DNA of 64,000 nucleotides from CAYOSF01 sp964406605 (GCA_964406605.1 CAYOSF010000009.1:155341-219340); one strand, 5' to 3'; shown: positions 27,389 through 36,903, counted from the first letter of the stretch. The notes: generated by a model from the letters alone, not told the origin. Program-made: numbers and translations.

Positions 27389-28958
27389 CTCTCGGCTGCT
27401 CCTCGCCTTTGCCTTCGTCATCGTGCTCTCGCTGGCGCTGTCGGCCGTGGGCACCCTCCTCTTGCTGCGCAACCAGCAACGAGAGGCGGCTGAGGAGCGC
27501 GTCGGTCGCCTGGCCGAGCCGATCACCCTCGCGGTCGCGCTGCTGGAGCAGGCCGACGTGGACCAGGCTCAGATTCAGGACGCGATAGCGGGCTACGCCG
27601 AGAGCTTCGACGTGCGCGTCCTGCTGGTGGACGAAGAAGGCCGCGTGACGGTCGACACCGAGGCGCGACTCACCGGCCGCACGGTGGACGTCTTCAAGGC
27701 GCCGGGAATGTCGGTCACCACCCGGGGCAACGCCCAGTTCCGCATGGCCAAGTACTCATCCGACGGTGAGGATCTACTCGTGTTCGCTCCGGCCCGCGAG
27801 AGCTTGCTCGTCTCGGAAAACCAGTTGATCCAGCTCCAGCAGGTCATCTACGAGCTGTACGCATCAGACGTCCCTCCCGATGTCCTGGACGATCTGATCC
27901 AGGACTTGCTGGAGGACCCCCAGACGCCCCGTACCGTGCTGCAGCCAACCCTGAGGCCATTGGTCGCGGTCTCCGAGGAAGAGATCACGTCGGCGTGGCA
28001 GGACCTCATCCCTCAACTGGCAATCGCCGGCGGCATCGCGCTGCTGGCCTCGGTGGCGGCGGCCGCGATCATCTCCCGCTCCGTCTCGCGGCGGCTGGGG
28101 CGCGTCACTCGGGCCGCACAGGAGATGGCCCGCGGCAACTACGACCAACAGTTGGACCCGCGCGGGGAAGACGAGGTGGGCCGGCTGGCCCGCGCGTTCA
28201 ACGTCATGGCGCGCCAGGTCAGCGGCTCCCATCAGATGATGCGCGATCTGCTGGCGAACGTCTCACATGAGCTGAAGACCCCCCTCACTTCTATCCAGGG
28301 GTTCTCGCAGGCAATGGAAGAGGGCGCCATCTCCTCAGAGGAGGACTACCGGCAGGCCGCCCGCATTATCAATGAGGAGACGCAACGGATGCGGCGCTTG
28401 GTGGACGATCTCATCGAGCTGTCGCGCCTGGAGTCGGGGGAGGCGGTGGTGGAGCACGAGCCTGTCGATCTGGCCGGCGTGCTGCGGGTCTGTGCTGGCC
28501 GCTTCGAGTGGCAGTTGCGGGAATCGGGCGCGTCGATGCGCCTCGACTTGGAGCCGCTTCCGCCGCTGGAGGGGGACGAGCGCAGGCTGGAGCAGGCGTT
28601 CACCAACCTGATCGACAACGCCGTTCGTCATGCTCCGAAGGGCGGCGCCATCACGGTGCGAGCCGAGACCAGCAACGGCCGCGTCCGTGTGGCCGTCCAC
28701 AACACCGGGTCGTACATCCCGCCCGAAGAGCTGCCGCGGGTCTTCGAGCGGTTCTTCCAGCGAGGCCGGAATCGGAGCACCGCCGCCGGTGGCGCCGGCC
28801 TGGGTCTGGCCATCGCCAGCGAGGTCGTGCACGCGCACCTGGGCGACATCCAGGCTACCAGCGACCGCGAGCAGGGCACCGAGTTCGTGGTGACGCTGCC
28901 TCTGAGCCCGGAAAGGACCTCGCGCAACAGGCGCGGCCGGCCGGATGGGGGGCAGTGA
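27372..28958 (+). CDS. Sensor histidine kinase (HAMP, HisKA, HATPase)
   Basis: 528 residues. Membrane helices lie near residues 8-30 and 215-240, with an extracytoplasmic sensor of about 185 residues between them. A HAMP linker follows, then the phospho-His box VSHELKTPLTSIQGF, the N box NLIDNAVRHA and GGAGLGLAIASEVV as G2. The G1 box reads NTGSYIP, with Asn in place of the usual Asp. ATG 27372 overlaps the regulator gene. The signal is unknown; the sensor shows no family I recognise. Confidence 0.94.
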   Translation: MLRSLNSRLLLAFAFVIVLSLALSAVGTLLLLRNQQREAAEERVGRLAEPITLAVALLEQADVDQAQIQDAIAGYAESFDVRVLLVDEEGRVTVDTEARLTGRTVDVFKAPGMSVTTRGNAQFRMAKYSSDGEDLLVFAPARESLLVSENQLIQLQQVIYELYASDVPPDVLDDLIQDLLEDPQTPRTVLQPTLRPLVAVSEEEITSAWQDLIPQLAIAGGIALLASVAAAAIISRSVSRRLGRVTRAAQEMARGNYDQQLDPRGEDEVGRLARAFNVMARQVSGSHQMMRDLLANVSHELKTPLTSIQGFSQAMEEGAISSEEDYRQAARIINEETQRMRRLVDDLIELSRLESGEAVVEHEPVDLAGVLRVCAGRFEWQLRESGASMRLDLEPLPPLEGDERRLEQAFTNLIDNAVRHAPKGGAITVRAETSNGRVRVAVHNTGSYIPPEELPRVFERFFQRGRNRSTAAGGAGLGLAIASEVVHAHLGDIQATSDREQGTEFVVTLPLSPERTSRNRRGRPDGGQ

Positions 28959-29007
28959 CGCAGCGGCGGCCGCCCGGGCCGGCCGGGGTCCCTGTCGTCC
29001 TCGCCTC

Positions 29008-29889
29008 CTAGCGCTCGGCCCCCCGAGTTCCGGTCGATAGCACGTCGGTCTCCTGAAGCAGCATCTCGAAGCGCCGGACGCTCGCGCTCAGCTCCTCTGG
29101 GTTGTGGCCCGGGTGGGCCATAACGCTTGATACGGTGTCTCCGAACCCGGCCGGGTGCAGATCGAACGACTCCGCGACCCTCACCGAACCCTTCTCGTTG
29201 ACGAAGTACCGCTGGTTCAGGGCGAAGAGCACCTGGACCAGGCAGGCCGCGCAGCGGAAGAGGGAGCCCGCCACATGGAAGATGTCGCCTCGGCTGGCCG
29301 GCTTGCGCGCCGTGTCCAGGGCGAACCGCGCCTCCCAGAGGTACTTGTCGACGAGAGCACGCCTCAGCATCGGCGGGTACGCTACCGTCAGCCGCTTGAG
29401 GGCCGCGAGCTCCCCGCCCGGATCGTGCAGAGGCCGGCAGTAGTGCGCCTCCCCCAGGTACATGTGGTTGTGGAACCCGTGCGGGTGGCCCGGCGTGTAG
29501 TGGACGGTCGGCCGGCCCGCGCGGCATTCGTCTACCGTCCGGCGCGCGACCTCGATGTCCCTGTACAGCCAGTCCACCTTGTTGCCTTCCACCTCCAGCC
29601 AGGCCCCACCGTTGACCCACGGCCCCCACTCACCGAAGTCCGTGACGGCCTCCGGCCTGCTTCGGCCGTCCAGCTCCTCTGCCAGCGCGCGCAGCGCCCG
29701 GACGGAGGGGCGACGATCCGGGTGGTAGTAGATGCCGAGGTCGATGTCGGAGTCCGGATGCGCCTGCTCCCGTGCCCACGAACCGCCCAGGGCCACTGCG
29801 GCTACGCCGTCGATGCGGCCCAACCGCTCGGCGACGCGCATGACGAGCGCGCTTTGATCGTCCTGCGGGTTCGTGTCTTTGTGGGTCAT
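29008..29889 (-). CDS. Nucleotidyltransferase with C-terminal DUF4037-like domain
   Basis: 293 residues. The N-terminus has the pol-beta superfamily signature GGSWARE followed by DSDIDLGIY, whose two aspartates bind metal. The rest is helical and includes a conserved-looking HGFHNHMYLGE segment. Related proteins include putative aminoglycoside-modifying enzymes and tRNA-like nucleotidyltransferases, but the acceptor cannot be told. ATG 29889 is used; a TTG two codons upstream is possible. It has no obvious operon partner. Confidence 0.8.
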   Translation of the reverse strand: MTHKDTNPQDDQSALVMRVAERLGRIDGVAAVALGGSWAREQAHPDSDIDLGIYYHPDRRPSVRALRALAEELDGRSRPEAVTDFGEWGPWVNGGAWLEVEGNKVDWLYRDIEVARRTVDECRAGRPTVHYTPGHPHGFHNHMYLGEAHYCRPLHDPGGELAALKRLTVAYPPMLRRALVDKYLWEARFALDTARKPASRGDIFHVAGSLFRCAACLVQVLFALNQRYFVNEKGSVRVAESFDLHPAGFGDTVSSVMAHPGHNPEELSASVRRFEMLLQETDVLSTGTRGAER

Positions 29890-30078
29890 GTTCAAGTCTG
29901 GGCCCGTACGTGTGTTTGATAGTCCGGTGCGCTGCCCCAGCTCCGGGCCGTCTGCCTTATGGCGGGACGCGCGCCGGCGCTGCAGCTAACGCTGACCATA
30001 GCACGGGCCTCGCCATCCTCCAACATCTCGGAGGCATAGCCGTGTCCGCTCTTCCGAAGGAAAGAGGAATATGGGACG

Positions 30079-31458
30079 CTAGTCGTAGACCGTCTCTGCC
30101 TGCGGATTCGACCCGGTGACGGTGAGCAGCTTCCCGCCCTGGACCTGGCAGGCAACGAGGCCGAGGTCCTCGTACGCGTCCTGGTCCAGGTTTTCCACGG
30201 AGCTGTCCACGAATTGCCCGAGATTGTCGATGCCGGGCGGGATCCGATCGCCGTATCTGTCGAACGAGATGGCCCCGGATAGGCCGTCCTCCACGACCGT
30301 CGCGCGCACTGCCTCCCGCAGCGCCGTCGGATCGATCACGAGGGAGCCGTCCTCCTGCGCTTCGGCAACCGCCGCGACGGCGTCCAGCAGGACGGTGGCG
30401 GCATCCGCGTATTGCGCCGGGAAGGCGGCGACCGGCTCCTCGCCGTGAACGTCGATGAAGTCATCGAGGAAGTCCTGTGTCAGCGGGTAGGTGCAGCCTG
30501 CGAAGAGCACGCCCTCCGCCGCCTCGGCGCCGACCGGTCCGACGAATTCGACCTCGGAGGCGGCGGCGTCCCCCGATCCGAAGACCCCATCGAATCCGGC
30601 GTCCAGGAGCTGGCTGTAGAGCAGCGCCGCCTCCGGGTTGAAGCCGGCGAAGCCCACGAAGTCCGCTCCGTCCTCGACGATCATTCGCGCCAGGTCGCCG
30701 AAGTCGACGGTACCCTGGACGATGCTCTCACGCTTGGCGGTCAGGCCGTAGTGCGCCGCCACCTCTGCCGCGTTGCTGGCAAGGTCCTCGCCGTACGTCT
30801 CACCGTCGTCGATCAGGTACGCGACCTCGATGCCCAGGTCCGGGTTGAGGGCAAGGAAGAGGCCGATCAGCGTGCCCTCCAGGTCGTTCCGGTACGCGGT
30901 GCGGAAGAAGAAGAGCCCCTCCGGTTGCTGCTCGTTGAGGCCGGTTGCGGTCGCGGAGCCGGAGATGGCCACGACGCCCGCCTCCGCGAACGTGGGGATG
31001 GCGGCCTTCGCGCCGCTGCTGCACTGCGGCCCGATGACGCCGACAAGACCTGGCACGCGCAGCAGCTTCTCCGCGGCGTCTTCGGCCACGTAGCGTGCCT
31101 CGCCGTCGGAGGTCAGGTAGGTCGCTGTGCAGCCGTCGTCCTCCGCGTAGATCTCGATGTCATGTCCGACTATCTGATCCCCGTTTGCCTTCTTCCAGCG
31201 GTTTACGCCGGTCACCGCGGCATCGCGGTATTCCTTCCCCCGGACGGCGACGGCGCCGCCGGTGAGCGCTGTGGATATGCCGACGACGACGGGCTCGTCC
31301 GCAGGGATCACGATTGGCACCTGGGGGCCGCGCGCGATCTGCTGAGTTCCGTTCCCCGCTTCGCTTGCCTCGTCGTTGCCGCACCCCGCCGCGACGACCA
31401 AGAGGACGGCGAAACCGATCAGGAAGGCCTGACACTTGGGCCTCAATAGGAATCGCAC
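30079..31458 (-). CDS. Branched-chain amino-acid-type ABC substrate-binding lipoprotein
   Basis: 459 residues. GTG 31458 begins a signal peptide, RFLLRPKCQAFLIGFAVLL, with lipobox VAAGC, so the protein is lipid-anchored outside the membrane. The periplasmic binding protein type 1 domain includes VVGISTALTGGAVAVRG, VIGPQCSSGAKA and YAEDDGCT, as in LivJ and urea/amide-binding relatives. No LivHMGF permease or ATPase gene is adjacent in the window, so its partners lie elsewhere or it serves as a sensor. It is divergent from the MMPL gene. Confidence 0.88.
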   Translation of the reverse strand: MRFLLRPKCQAFLIGFAVLLVVAAGCGNDEASEAGNGTQQIARGPQVPIVIPADEPVVVGISTALTGGAVAVRGKEYRDAAVTGVNRWKKANGDQIVGHDIEIYAEDDGCTATYLTSDGEARYVAEDAAEKLLRVPGLVGVIGPQCSSGAKAAIPTFAEAGVVAISGSATATGLNEQQPEGLFFFRTAYRNDLEGTLIGLFLALNPDLGIEVAYLIDDGETYGEDLASNAAEVAAHYGLTAKRESIVQGTVDFGDLARMIVEDGADFVGFAGFNPEAALLYSQLLDAGFDGVFGSGDAAASEVEFVGPVGAEAAEGVLFAGCTYPLTQDFLDDFIDVHGEEPVAAFPAQYADAATVLLDAVAAVAEAQEDGSLVIDPTALREAVRATVVEDGLSGAISFDRYGDRIPPGIDNLGQFVDSSVENLDQDAYEDLGLVACQVQGGKLLTVTGSNPQAETVYD

Positions 31459-31564
31459 TAGATGATTCTCCGTTTCCAGGCCGGCTTGTTGACGTACATT
31501 CGGGATTGTGCATACGATACGCGAAACCGCCGCCAGACTCAAATGGATCCCCGGAGATGATCGT

Positions 31565-33892
31565 GTGAGCACTAGCACGCCTGCCCAAGCCCAGTCCTTT
31601 ACCTCACGCATGGCGATGTGGAGCGCCCGGCACCGGAAGGTCATCGCTCTTGTGTGGGTGCTCGTCGTCGTGGCGGGCCTGGGTACCTGCACCGTGGTCG
31701 ACACCGACACGGACGTCGAAAAGGAGGCGCCGGGAGAGACGGGTAGGGCCGTCGCGCTGTTCAATGAGCGGTTCGGCGAGGACGAGGAGTCGCCGGTGGA
31801 GTTCGTGGTCTTCTCCCATCCCTCGGCGACGGTGGACGATCCGGTCTACGAGCAGACGGTGGAAGGGCTCATGGCGGAGCTGCGGAAGCTCCGCGTGACG
31901 GAGACCAAGTCCCTCGGAGGCACGCTCGTCACGTCCAGCACGCGGGTCGTCGCCGGCACGACGAGCCACTTCGATGTCGGCGTGCCCAGAGAAGCCTCGC
32001 CGTTCGTCGCAACGCGGGAAGGCGCCGGGGACGTGACCTTTGCCATCGTGGAGCTCGAAGGTGAGGGCGGGCGGGCGGTGGATGACGTGGGGCTCGTTCT
32101 GGACACGGTTCGCGACTACGGGGCGCCGGACGGCTTCCAGATCCTGATCGGCGGGGAGGCTTCGCTTACCGAGCAGATCACGAAGATCGTGGAGGAGGAC
32201 TTCGGGCGCGCTCTCTTCTTGAACCTGCCGATCACCGCCGTGATCCTGGTGCTGGCGTTCGGCGCTCTGATCGCGGCGGCTGTGCCGCTCGCGCTGGCGC
32301 TGGCCGCGATCGTGACAGCGAGCGGAATCCTCGCCGTCGTCAGCCAATTCTACCCGCTATCTGTTGAGTATTCCGAGATGGTGCTCCTGATGGGGCTGGC
32401 CACGGGGATCGACTACGCCCTCTTCGTAATCACGCGTTTCCGTCGCGAGCGGACGGCGGGGGCATCGAACCAGGAGGCGCTCCGCGCGGCCGCCGGCACA
32501 TCAGGCAAGGCGGTCGTCTTCGCCGGGAGCACGGTGGTCCTGGCGATCGGCGGGATGTTCCTGGTGCGCGATGTCACCTTCTCCAGTCTTGCGCTGGCGT
32601 CCATTGTCGTGGTCGTTCTCGCCATCATTATCTCCGTCACGCTGCTGCCCGCGCTCCTGGCCATGCTGGGCGACAACGTGAACCGGCTGCGCATTCCCTT
32701 CTTGGGCGGCGAGCCCGGCGAGCACGGCGGGGTCTGGGGCGTCATCACGGATCAGGTGCTGGCCCGGCCGGCTGTGCTGGCCACCGTCAGCATCCTGGCG
32801 CTACTGGCGGTGGCCTCGCCGATATTTCCTTCGGTGGTCGGCACCGACCTGGACTCCCTGCCCGGTTTCAACCTGGGCTTCAACGGCGTGAAGAGCTTCC
32901 CGGACGACGCCGAGGGGAAGGCCGCGCTCCTCGCGCTGGAGGACAACTTTACGCTCGGCCTGGCCCAGCCGGCCGTGGTGGTGGTGGACGCCGGCGAGAA
33001 GAAGAACATCTTCGCCCCCGCTATCCAGGCCTCGGTGTTTGACCTCCTCGCCGAGGTCGAGCAGGAGAGCGTGCTGGAAAGTCCCGATAACCCGTACGGC
33101 GTGCCGGCGCAGGAGCCCGAATTCAACGATGCCGGGGACACGGCAGTCGTCTTCGTGCCGGTCAACGCCGACTCGGGCGATCAGAAAGCTATCGATGCGG
33201 TCAACCGGCTGCGCGACGTTCTGATCCCGGAGGCGTTCGAGGGCGCGCCGGCAAGGGCGCTGGTCACGGGCGCCACGGCGGGCGACATCGACTTCCGGGA
33301 AAACATCATCTTCCGTACGCCCATCGTGTTCGCCTTCGTGCTGGGGCTTGCCTTCATCATCCTGCTTCTGATGTTCCGCTCGATCGTGATCCCGATCAAG
33401 GCGATCATCCTCAACCTGCTCTCGGTGGGCGCGGCCTATGGGGTGCTGGTGCTGGTGTTCCAGGAGGGCTGGCTCCTCGAGCGGGTACTCAACTTCGAGG
33501 CCACGGGCATCATCGAGTCCTGGCTGCCGCTCTTCATGTTCGCCATCCTCTTCGGCCTCTCCATGGACTACCACATGTTCGTCCTGGGCCGGATCAAGGA
33601 AGCCCACGAGCGGGGGGCCGGCAACGACGAAGCCGTGTCGATCGGCGTCAAGGCAACCGCGGGGACGATCACGAGCGCGGCGGCGATCATGGTGGCGGTG
33701 TTCATGATCTTCGCCTTCACGCGGCTTCTGGGCCTGCAGCAGTTCGGCCTGGGGCTGGCCGTGGCCATCTTTGTGGACGCCACGGTGATCCGCTCCATCC
33801 TGCTGCCGGCGAGCATGAAGCTGCTGGGCGAGTGGAACTGGTACCTGCCCTCCTGGCTCGAGTGGCTCCCGCGGATCCCCATGGCGGAGTAG
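31565..33892 (+). CDS. MMPL/RND-family membrane transporter
   Basis: 775 residues with two repeats, each of one helix, a large external loop and five helices. The GxxxDY-type motifs GLATGIDYALF and FGLSMDYHMF, which carry the proton-relay Asp-Tyr, are present in both halves. Such proteins export lipids or hydrophobic compounds by proton motive force, and in actinobacteria many carry cell-envelope lipids. GTG 31565 follows GGAG at good spacing. Substrate unknown. Intergenic distance to the divergent binding-protein gene is 106 bp. Confidence 0.92.
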   Translation: MSTSTPAQAQSFTSRMAMWSARHRKVIALVWVLVVVAGLGTCTVVDTDTDVEKEAPGETGRAVALFNERFGEDEESPVEFVVFSHPSATVDDPVYEQTVEGLMAELRKLRVTETKSLGGTLVTSSTRVVAGTTSHFDVGVPREASPFVATREGAGDVTFAIVELEGEGGRAVDDVGLVLDTVRDYGAPDGFQILIGGEASLTEQITKIVEEDFGRALFLNLPITAVILVLAFGALIAAAVPLALALAAIVTASGILAVVSQFYPLSVEYSEMVLLMGLATGIDYALFVITRFRRERTAGASNQEALRAAAGTSGKAVVFAGSTVVLAIGGMFLVRDVTFSSLALASIVVVVLAIIISVTLLPALLAMLGDNVNRLRIPFLGGEPGEHGGVWGVITDQVLARPAVLATVSILALLAVASPIFPSVVGTDLDSLPGFNLGFNGVKSFPDDAEGKAALLALEDNFTLGLAQPAVVVVDAGEKKNIFAPAIQASVFDLLAEVEQESVLESPDNPYGVPAQEPEFNDAGDTAVVFVPVNADSGDQKAIDAVNRLRDVLIPEAFEGAPARALVTGATAGDIDFRENIIFRTPIVFAFVLGLAFIILLLMFRSIVIPIKAIILNLLSVGAAYGVLVLVFQEGWLLERVLNFEATGIIESWLPLFMFAILFGLSMDYHMFVLGRIKEAHERGAGNDEAVSIGVKATAGTITSAAAIMVAVFMIFAFTRLLGLQQFGLGLAVAIFVDATVIRSILLPASMKLLGEWNWYLPSWLEWLPRIPMAE

Positions 33893-33951
33893 AGGGTAGA
33901 GCCGGCGACGGCCGGCCACCTGCCATCAGTTCGTGGAGACGGCGCATCTCT

Positions 33952-34380
33952 TGTCATGCTGAGCGGAGCGAAGCATCCGGCCCAACTGTCACGGTCGTGT
34001 CGAGACGCCGCAAGGTCGGCTCTCGATGTGGCTGTAGATCCGTCACCGCGGACGCACGCAAGAGGCTGTCGACCTACTCAAGCTGTCGAGATCCTACGGC
34101 CCCGCGGGGTGACCAGCGTACGCCAGAGGCAGCCTGATGGTCTTGGACCGAACACACATTCCTGCGGTTCGTAGCGGCGACCTTCAGGTCGCCACTCGCC
34201 ATGCGAACATGGACAAAGGCATCTTGACGCACGCCTGAAGCCTTGGAATGGCTGGCTACATCTCCCCAAGTAGCCTGGCCGACTCGTTGCTCGCCAAAGA
34301 CCGTGTCCAGGGCCGACCTGCGGTCATCCGAGTGCGGCCGTGGCTGGCGGGCTAGATGCTTCGCTCCGCTCAGCATGACA
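33952..34380. repeat. 429-bp segment bounded by 26-bp perfect inverted repeats
   Basis: The left end (33952-33977) begins TGTCATGCTGAGCGGAGCG, and the right end (34355-34380) is its exact reverse complement. No transposase lies inside, so it resembles a MITE or a pair of dispersed repeats. It contains one CGACCTTCAGGTCG palindrome copy. Confidence 0.7.
34171..34330 (+). repeat. Intergenic repeat copy A with REP-like palindrome
   Basis: It begins GTAGCGGCGACCTTCAGGTC (34171-34200 is the palindromic head) and continues about 130 bp in parallel with a second copy at 34520. The two share GGACAAxGGCATCT, GCTCGCCAAAGA and GTCCAGG blocks. Function unknown. Confidence 0.65.
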
Positions 34381-34519
34381 GAGAGCGCTCCGGCAATCTG
34401 AGCGCGGCGCGTGCCCGGGGATGGCGGACTTACGGGGTTGTCACGGGCTTTTCGGACGGGCCTTCGGCTCTGCGGTGCTCCACTCGGTACTCATGGACGA
34501 GACGGGCTGCCTCGAATTC

Positions 34520-34680
34520 GTAGCGGCGACCTTCAGGTCGCCACTCGCCGTGCGAATATGGACAAGGGCATCTCGAAGCACACCTGAGGTCCTGGAAGTG
34601 TCGCCTACACCTCCAGTGGCGTGCGGAACACATCGCTCGCCAAAGAATCTGTCCAGGACCGACCTGAAGGTCGGCCCCTA
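34520..34680 (+). repeat. Intergenic repeat copy B with REP-like palindrome
   Basis: A diverged direct copy of the 34171 repeat, headed by the same palindrome (34520-34549) and ending in a second palindrome CCGACCTGAAGGTCGG (34659-34674). Confidence 0.65.
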
Positions 34681-34709
34681 CGGCATCGCAGGGTCACCAG
34701 GTGCAGCCG

Positions 34710-34731
34710 GGGACAGGCTGAAGCCTGTCCC
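34710..34731. repeat. Palindrome GGGACAGGCT-GA-AGCCTGTCCC
   Basis: Perfect 10-bp arms around GA, 46 bases beyond the cimA stop. It shares the CTGAAG centre with the other palindromes but has different arms. It might also help end the operon transcript. Confidence 0.6.
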
Positions 34732-34776
34732 ACAGGCTGAGACGGACCACCGGTTGTCCAAGTCGTAAGGGCGCGG

Positions 34777-36366
34777 CTAGGCGGGGCCGCTCTTGAGCAG
34801 CCAGTACTCCAGCGCGTCGTTCAGCGCCAGCCACGAGGCCTCGATAATGTCGGTCGAGGCGCCCACGGTGCTGCACGTCCGGTCGCCGCGGGTGGACTCG
34901 ATGAGGACGCGGACGGAGGCGCCGGTGCCGGCGGCGCTATCGATGATCCGCACCTTGTAGTCCACAAGCTTGACGTCGGCCAGGGCCGGGTAGAAGATGA
35001 CGAGCGCCTTGCGCACGGCGGCGTCCAGGGCGTTCACCGGCCCGTTGCCGTCCGCCGCGGTCTGGACCCTCTCCTCCCCGACGCGCAGCTTCACCATCGC
35101 CTCCGTCTGCATCTCCCGGCGGCGCTCTTCGAGGAAGGCGGCGTGCCGCTCCACGACCCAGAAGTCCTCCAGCTCGAAGGGCGCGGAGTAGTCCGTGAGC
35201 GAGCGGCGGACCAGCATCTCGAAGGAGGCTTCGGCGCCCTCGTACTGGTAGCCCTGCCTCTCCTGTTCCTTCACCGTCTCCAAGACACGGCGCGCGTCGT
35301 CCCGGTTCATCTCCACCTCGATGCCGGCGTCGCGGACCTTCTCCAATAGGCCGCGGCTGCCGCCCAGCTCGGAGATGAGCAGGCGCCTCTCGTTGCCGAC
35401 GACATCCGGCTGCACGTGCTGGAAGGACGATTCCTCCTTGATGACGCCGTCGGCGTGGAGGCCGGCCTTGTGGGCGAAGGCGCTGCCGCCCACGTAGGGC
35501 TGGAACGGGTTCGGCACCATGTTCACGACCTCACTGATGAATCGCGAGACCTCCGTGAGCCGCGCGAGCTGATCGTCCGTCACCACCTCGATGCCCATCT
35601 TGAGCTTCAGGTTGGCGATGACGGTCAAGAGGTCGGCGTTCCCGCACCGTTCGCCGTAGCCGTTGGCGCAGCCCTGGACCTGCGTGACCCCCTCCTCGAC
35701 CGCCGCCAGCGAGTTCGCTACGGCCAGGTTGGCATCGTTGTGCGCGTGGATGCCCAGCGGGACGCTCACCGCCTCGCGCGCGGCTTGGACCGCCTCCACC
35801 AGCTTCGACGGGATGGTGCCCCCGTTCGTGTCGCAGAGGACCACCCCGTCCGCGCCGGCCGAGGCGGCCGCCTCCAGGCACCGGAGGGTGTAGTCTCGGT
35901 CCGAGAAGTAGCCGTCGAAGTAGTGCTCGGCGTCGAAGAAGACGGTCCGGCCCTGGCTCTTCAGGTAGCGAATGGAGTCGGCGATCATCGCCAGGTTCTC
36001 ATCCAGCGTCGTCCCCAGCACGTCTCGGACGTGGAGGTCGTTCGCCTTACCGACCAGGGTGATGACGGGGGTGTTGGCGTCGAGGAGCGCGCGCAGGGTG
36101 GCGTCGGATTCGGCGTCCCCACCCGGGCGGCGGGTGCTGCCGAAGGCGGCGAGCTGGGCGTGCTTGAGCTGGAGGCCGCCCGGGGCGGATGCCCGGGCGA
36201 AGAACTCGATGTCCTTGGGGTTGGAGCCGGGCCAGCCCCCCTCGATGTAGTGGATGCCGAGTTCGTCCAGCTTGGCGACGATCTTGAGCTTGTCTTCTAC
36301 CGAGAGGGAGATGCCCTCCATCTGGGCGCCGTCCCTCAGGGTGGTGTCGTACAGTTGAACCTGCAT
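34777..36366 (-). CDS. cimA: (R)-citramalate synthase
   Basis: 529 residues, LeuA-like. It condenses pyruvate with acetyl-CoA to citramalate, giving 2-oxobutanoate for isoleucine without threonine. The metal and substrate block is QLYDTTLRDGAQMEG, and the HxH metal motif is GIHAHNDANLAVAN. CANGYGERCGNADL and a C-terminal regulatory domain follow. It is clearly distinct from the leuA in the same operon (YDTTLRDGAQMEG against FDTTLRDGEQSPG). ATG 36366 has GGAGGT 9 bases upstream; an upstream in-frame extension lacks conserved sequence. It is the last gene of the BCAA operon. Confidence 0.93.
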   Translation of the reverse strand: MQVQLYDTTLRDGAQMEGISLSVEDKLKIVAKLDELGIHYIEGGWPGSNPKDIEFFARASAPGGLQLKHAQLAAFGSTRRPGGDAESDATLRALLDANTPVITLVGKANDLHVRDVLGTTLDENLAMIADSIRYLKSQGRTVFFDAEHYFDGYFSDRDYTLRCLEAAASAGADGVVLCDTNGGTIPSKLVEAVQAAREAVSVPLGIHAHNDANLAVANSLAAVEEGVTQVQGCANGYGERCGNADLLTVIANLKLKMGIEVVTDDQLARLTEVSRFISEVVNMVPNPFQPYVGGSAFAHKAGLHADGVIKEESSFQHVQPDVVGNERRLLISELGGSRGLLEKVRDAGIEVEMNRDDARRVLETVKEQERQGYQYEGAEASFEMLVRRSLTDYSAPFELEDFWVVERHAAFLEERRREMQTEAMVKLRVGEERVQTAADGNGPVNALDAAVRKALVIFYPALADVKLVDYKVRIIDSAAGTGASVRVLIESTRGDRTCSTVGASTDIIEASWLALNDALEYWLLKSGPA

Positions 36367-36723
36367 GAGTGGAATACCTCCGTTGGATGAGCGGTCGCGG
36401 CGCGCGGCCGCTGGATTAAGCGATGGGCGCGGAGGCAACGCCGATCGCGCGCCCCCGACCGAAGCGTCGGGGGCTTGAGGCAACCTCCACTCGGTTCGCC
36501 ACAAGAGGCGAGCTGTAGCTCATACTGAGATCACGTTAGCACATCGGCGGTCCGTGGGGGGAGTGCGAAGAAACTCGGGTGAAGAGCCTCCTGAATGGCC
36601 CCCGGGGAATCGGCTGTTCTAGTCCCTCATCAGGCTCTCAGACCTCATCCGCCGAACTGGCTCGAAAGGTCCTCAGTCTACCTTGTCGCTGGAGCCCGCA
36701 CCGGGCTCCGGCTCTTCCACCGC
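36367..36723 (-). other. Leader region upstream of cimA
   Basis: 357 bases between the small Cys-rich gene and cimA. It contains a GC-rich hairpin with CCCCCGA/TCGGGGG arms (36450-36475) and a GGAGCCCG/CGGGCTCC hairpin (36691-36709). Neither is followed by a T tract. I looked for a T-box motif and did not find one. Confidence 0.4.
36691..36709 (-). terminator. GC hairpin after the small Cys-rich gene
   Basis: GGAGCCCG (36691-36698) and CGGGCTCC (36702-36709) form an 8-bp stem with a 3-base loop, 15 bases past the stop of the small gene. The lack of a U tract makes it at best a weak or processing site. Confidence 0.3.
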
Positions 36724-36903
36724 TCAGCAGCCCGGCTGCCCTAGATTCCCGCAGCAGTTCCGGCGTGTGCGCAGCTTGGTCCAGTTGTTGGCCAGCGTCA
36801 TCCGCAGCTTGGTGAAGAAAGGCAGGTCTGACCGGCGCCAGTTGGTGACCACCGCACCGAGACTGGGCCGCACGCGCGGTCGCTCCTCAGCCACGTGTCC
36901 CAC
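36724..36903 (-). CDS. Small Cys-rich NCCGN..GC protein
   Basis: 59 codons, too short for most gene callers. The frame begins at GTG 36903, immediately after the leuD stop, or at GTG 36894, and ends RTRRNCCGNLGQPGC. The middle reads DLPFFTKLRMTLANNWTKLR. Short proteins with a C-terminal RxNCCGxxGxPGC motif recur in Chloroflexota and related genomes as uncharacterised proteins (from memory, not searched). The three cysteines suggest metal or disulfide chemistry. It is coupled to leuD and precedes cimA, so a link to the Fe-S dehydratase LeuCD is conceivable but unproven. Confidence 0.7.
   Translation of the reverse strand: MGHVAEERPRVRPSLGAVVTNWRRSDLPFFTKLRMTLANNWTKLRTRRNCCGNLGQPGC

Noticed and set aside
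36367..36560. Possible T-box or leader peptide before cimA
   Set aside because: GTGGAGGTT resembles part of a T-box, but the GGGTGGNACC core, specifier and terminator are missing.
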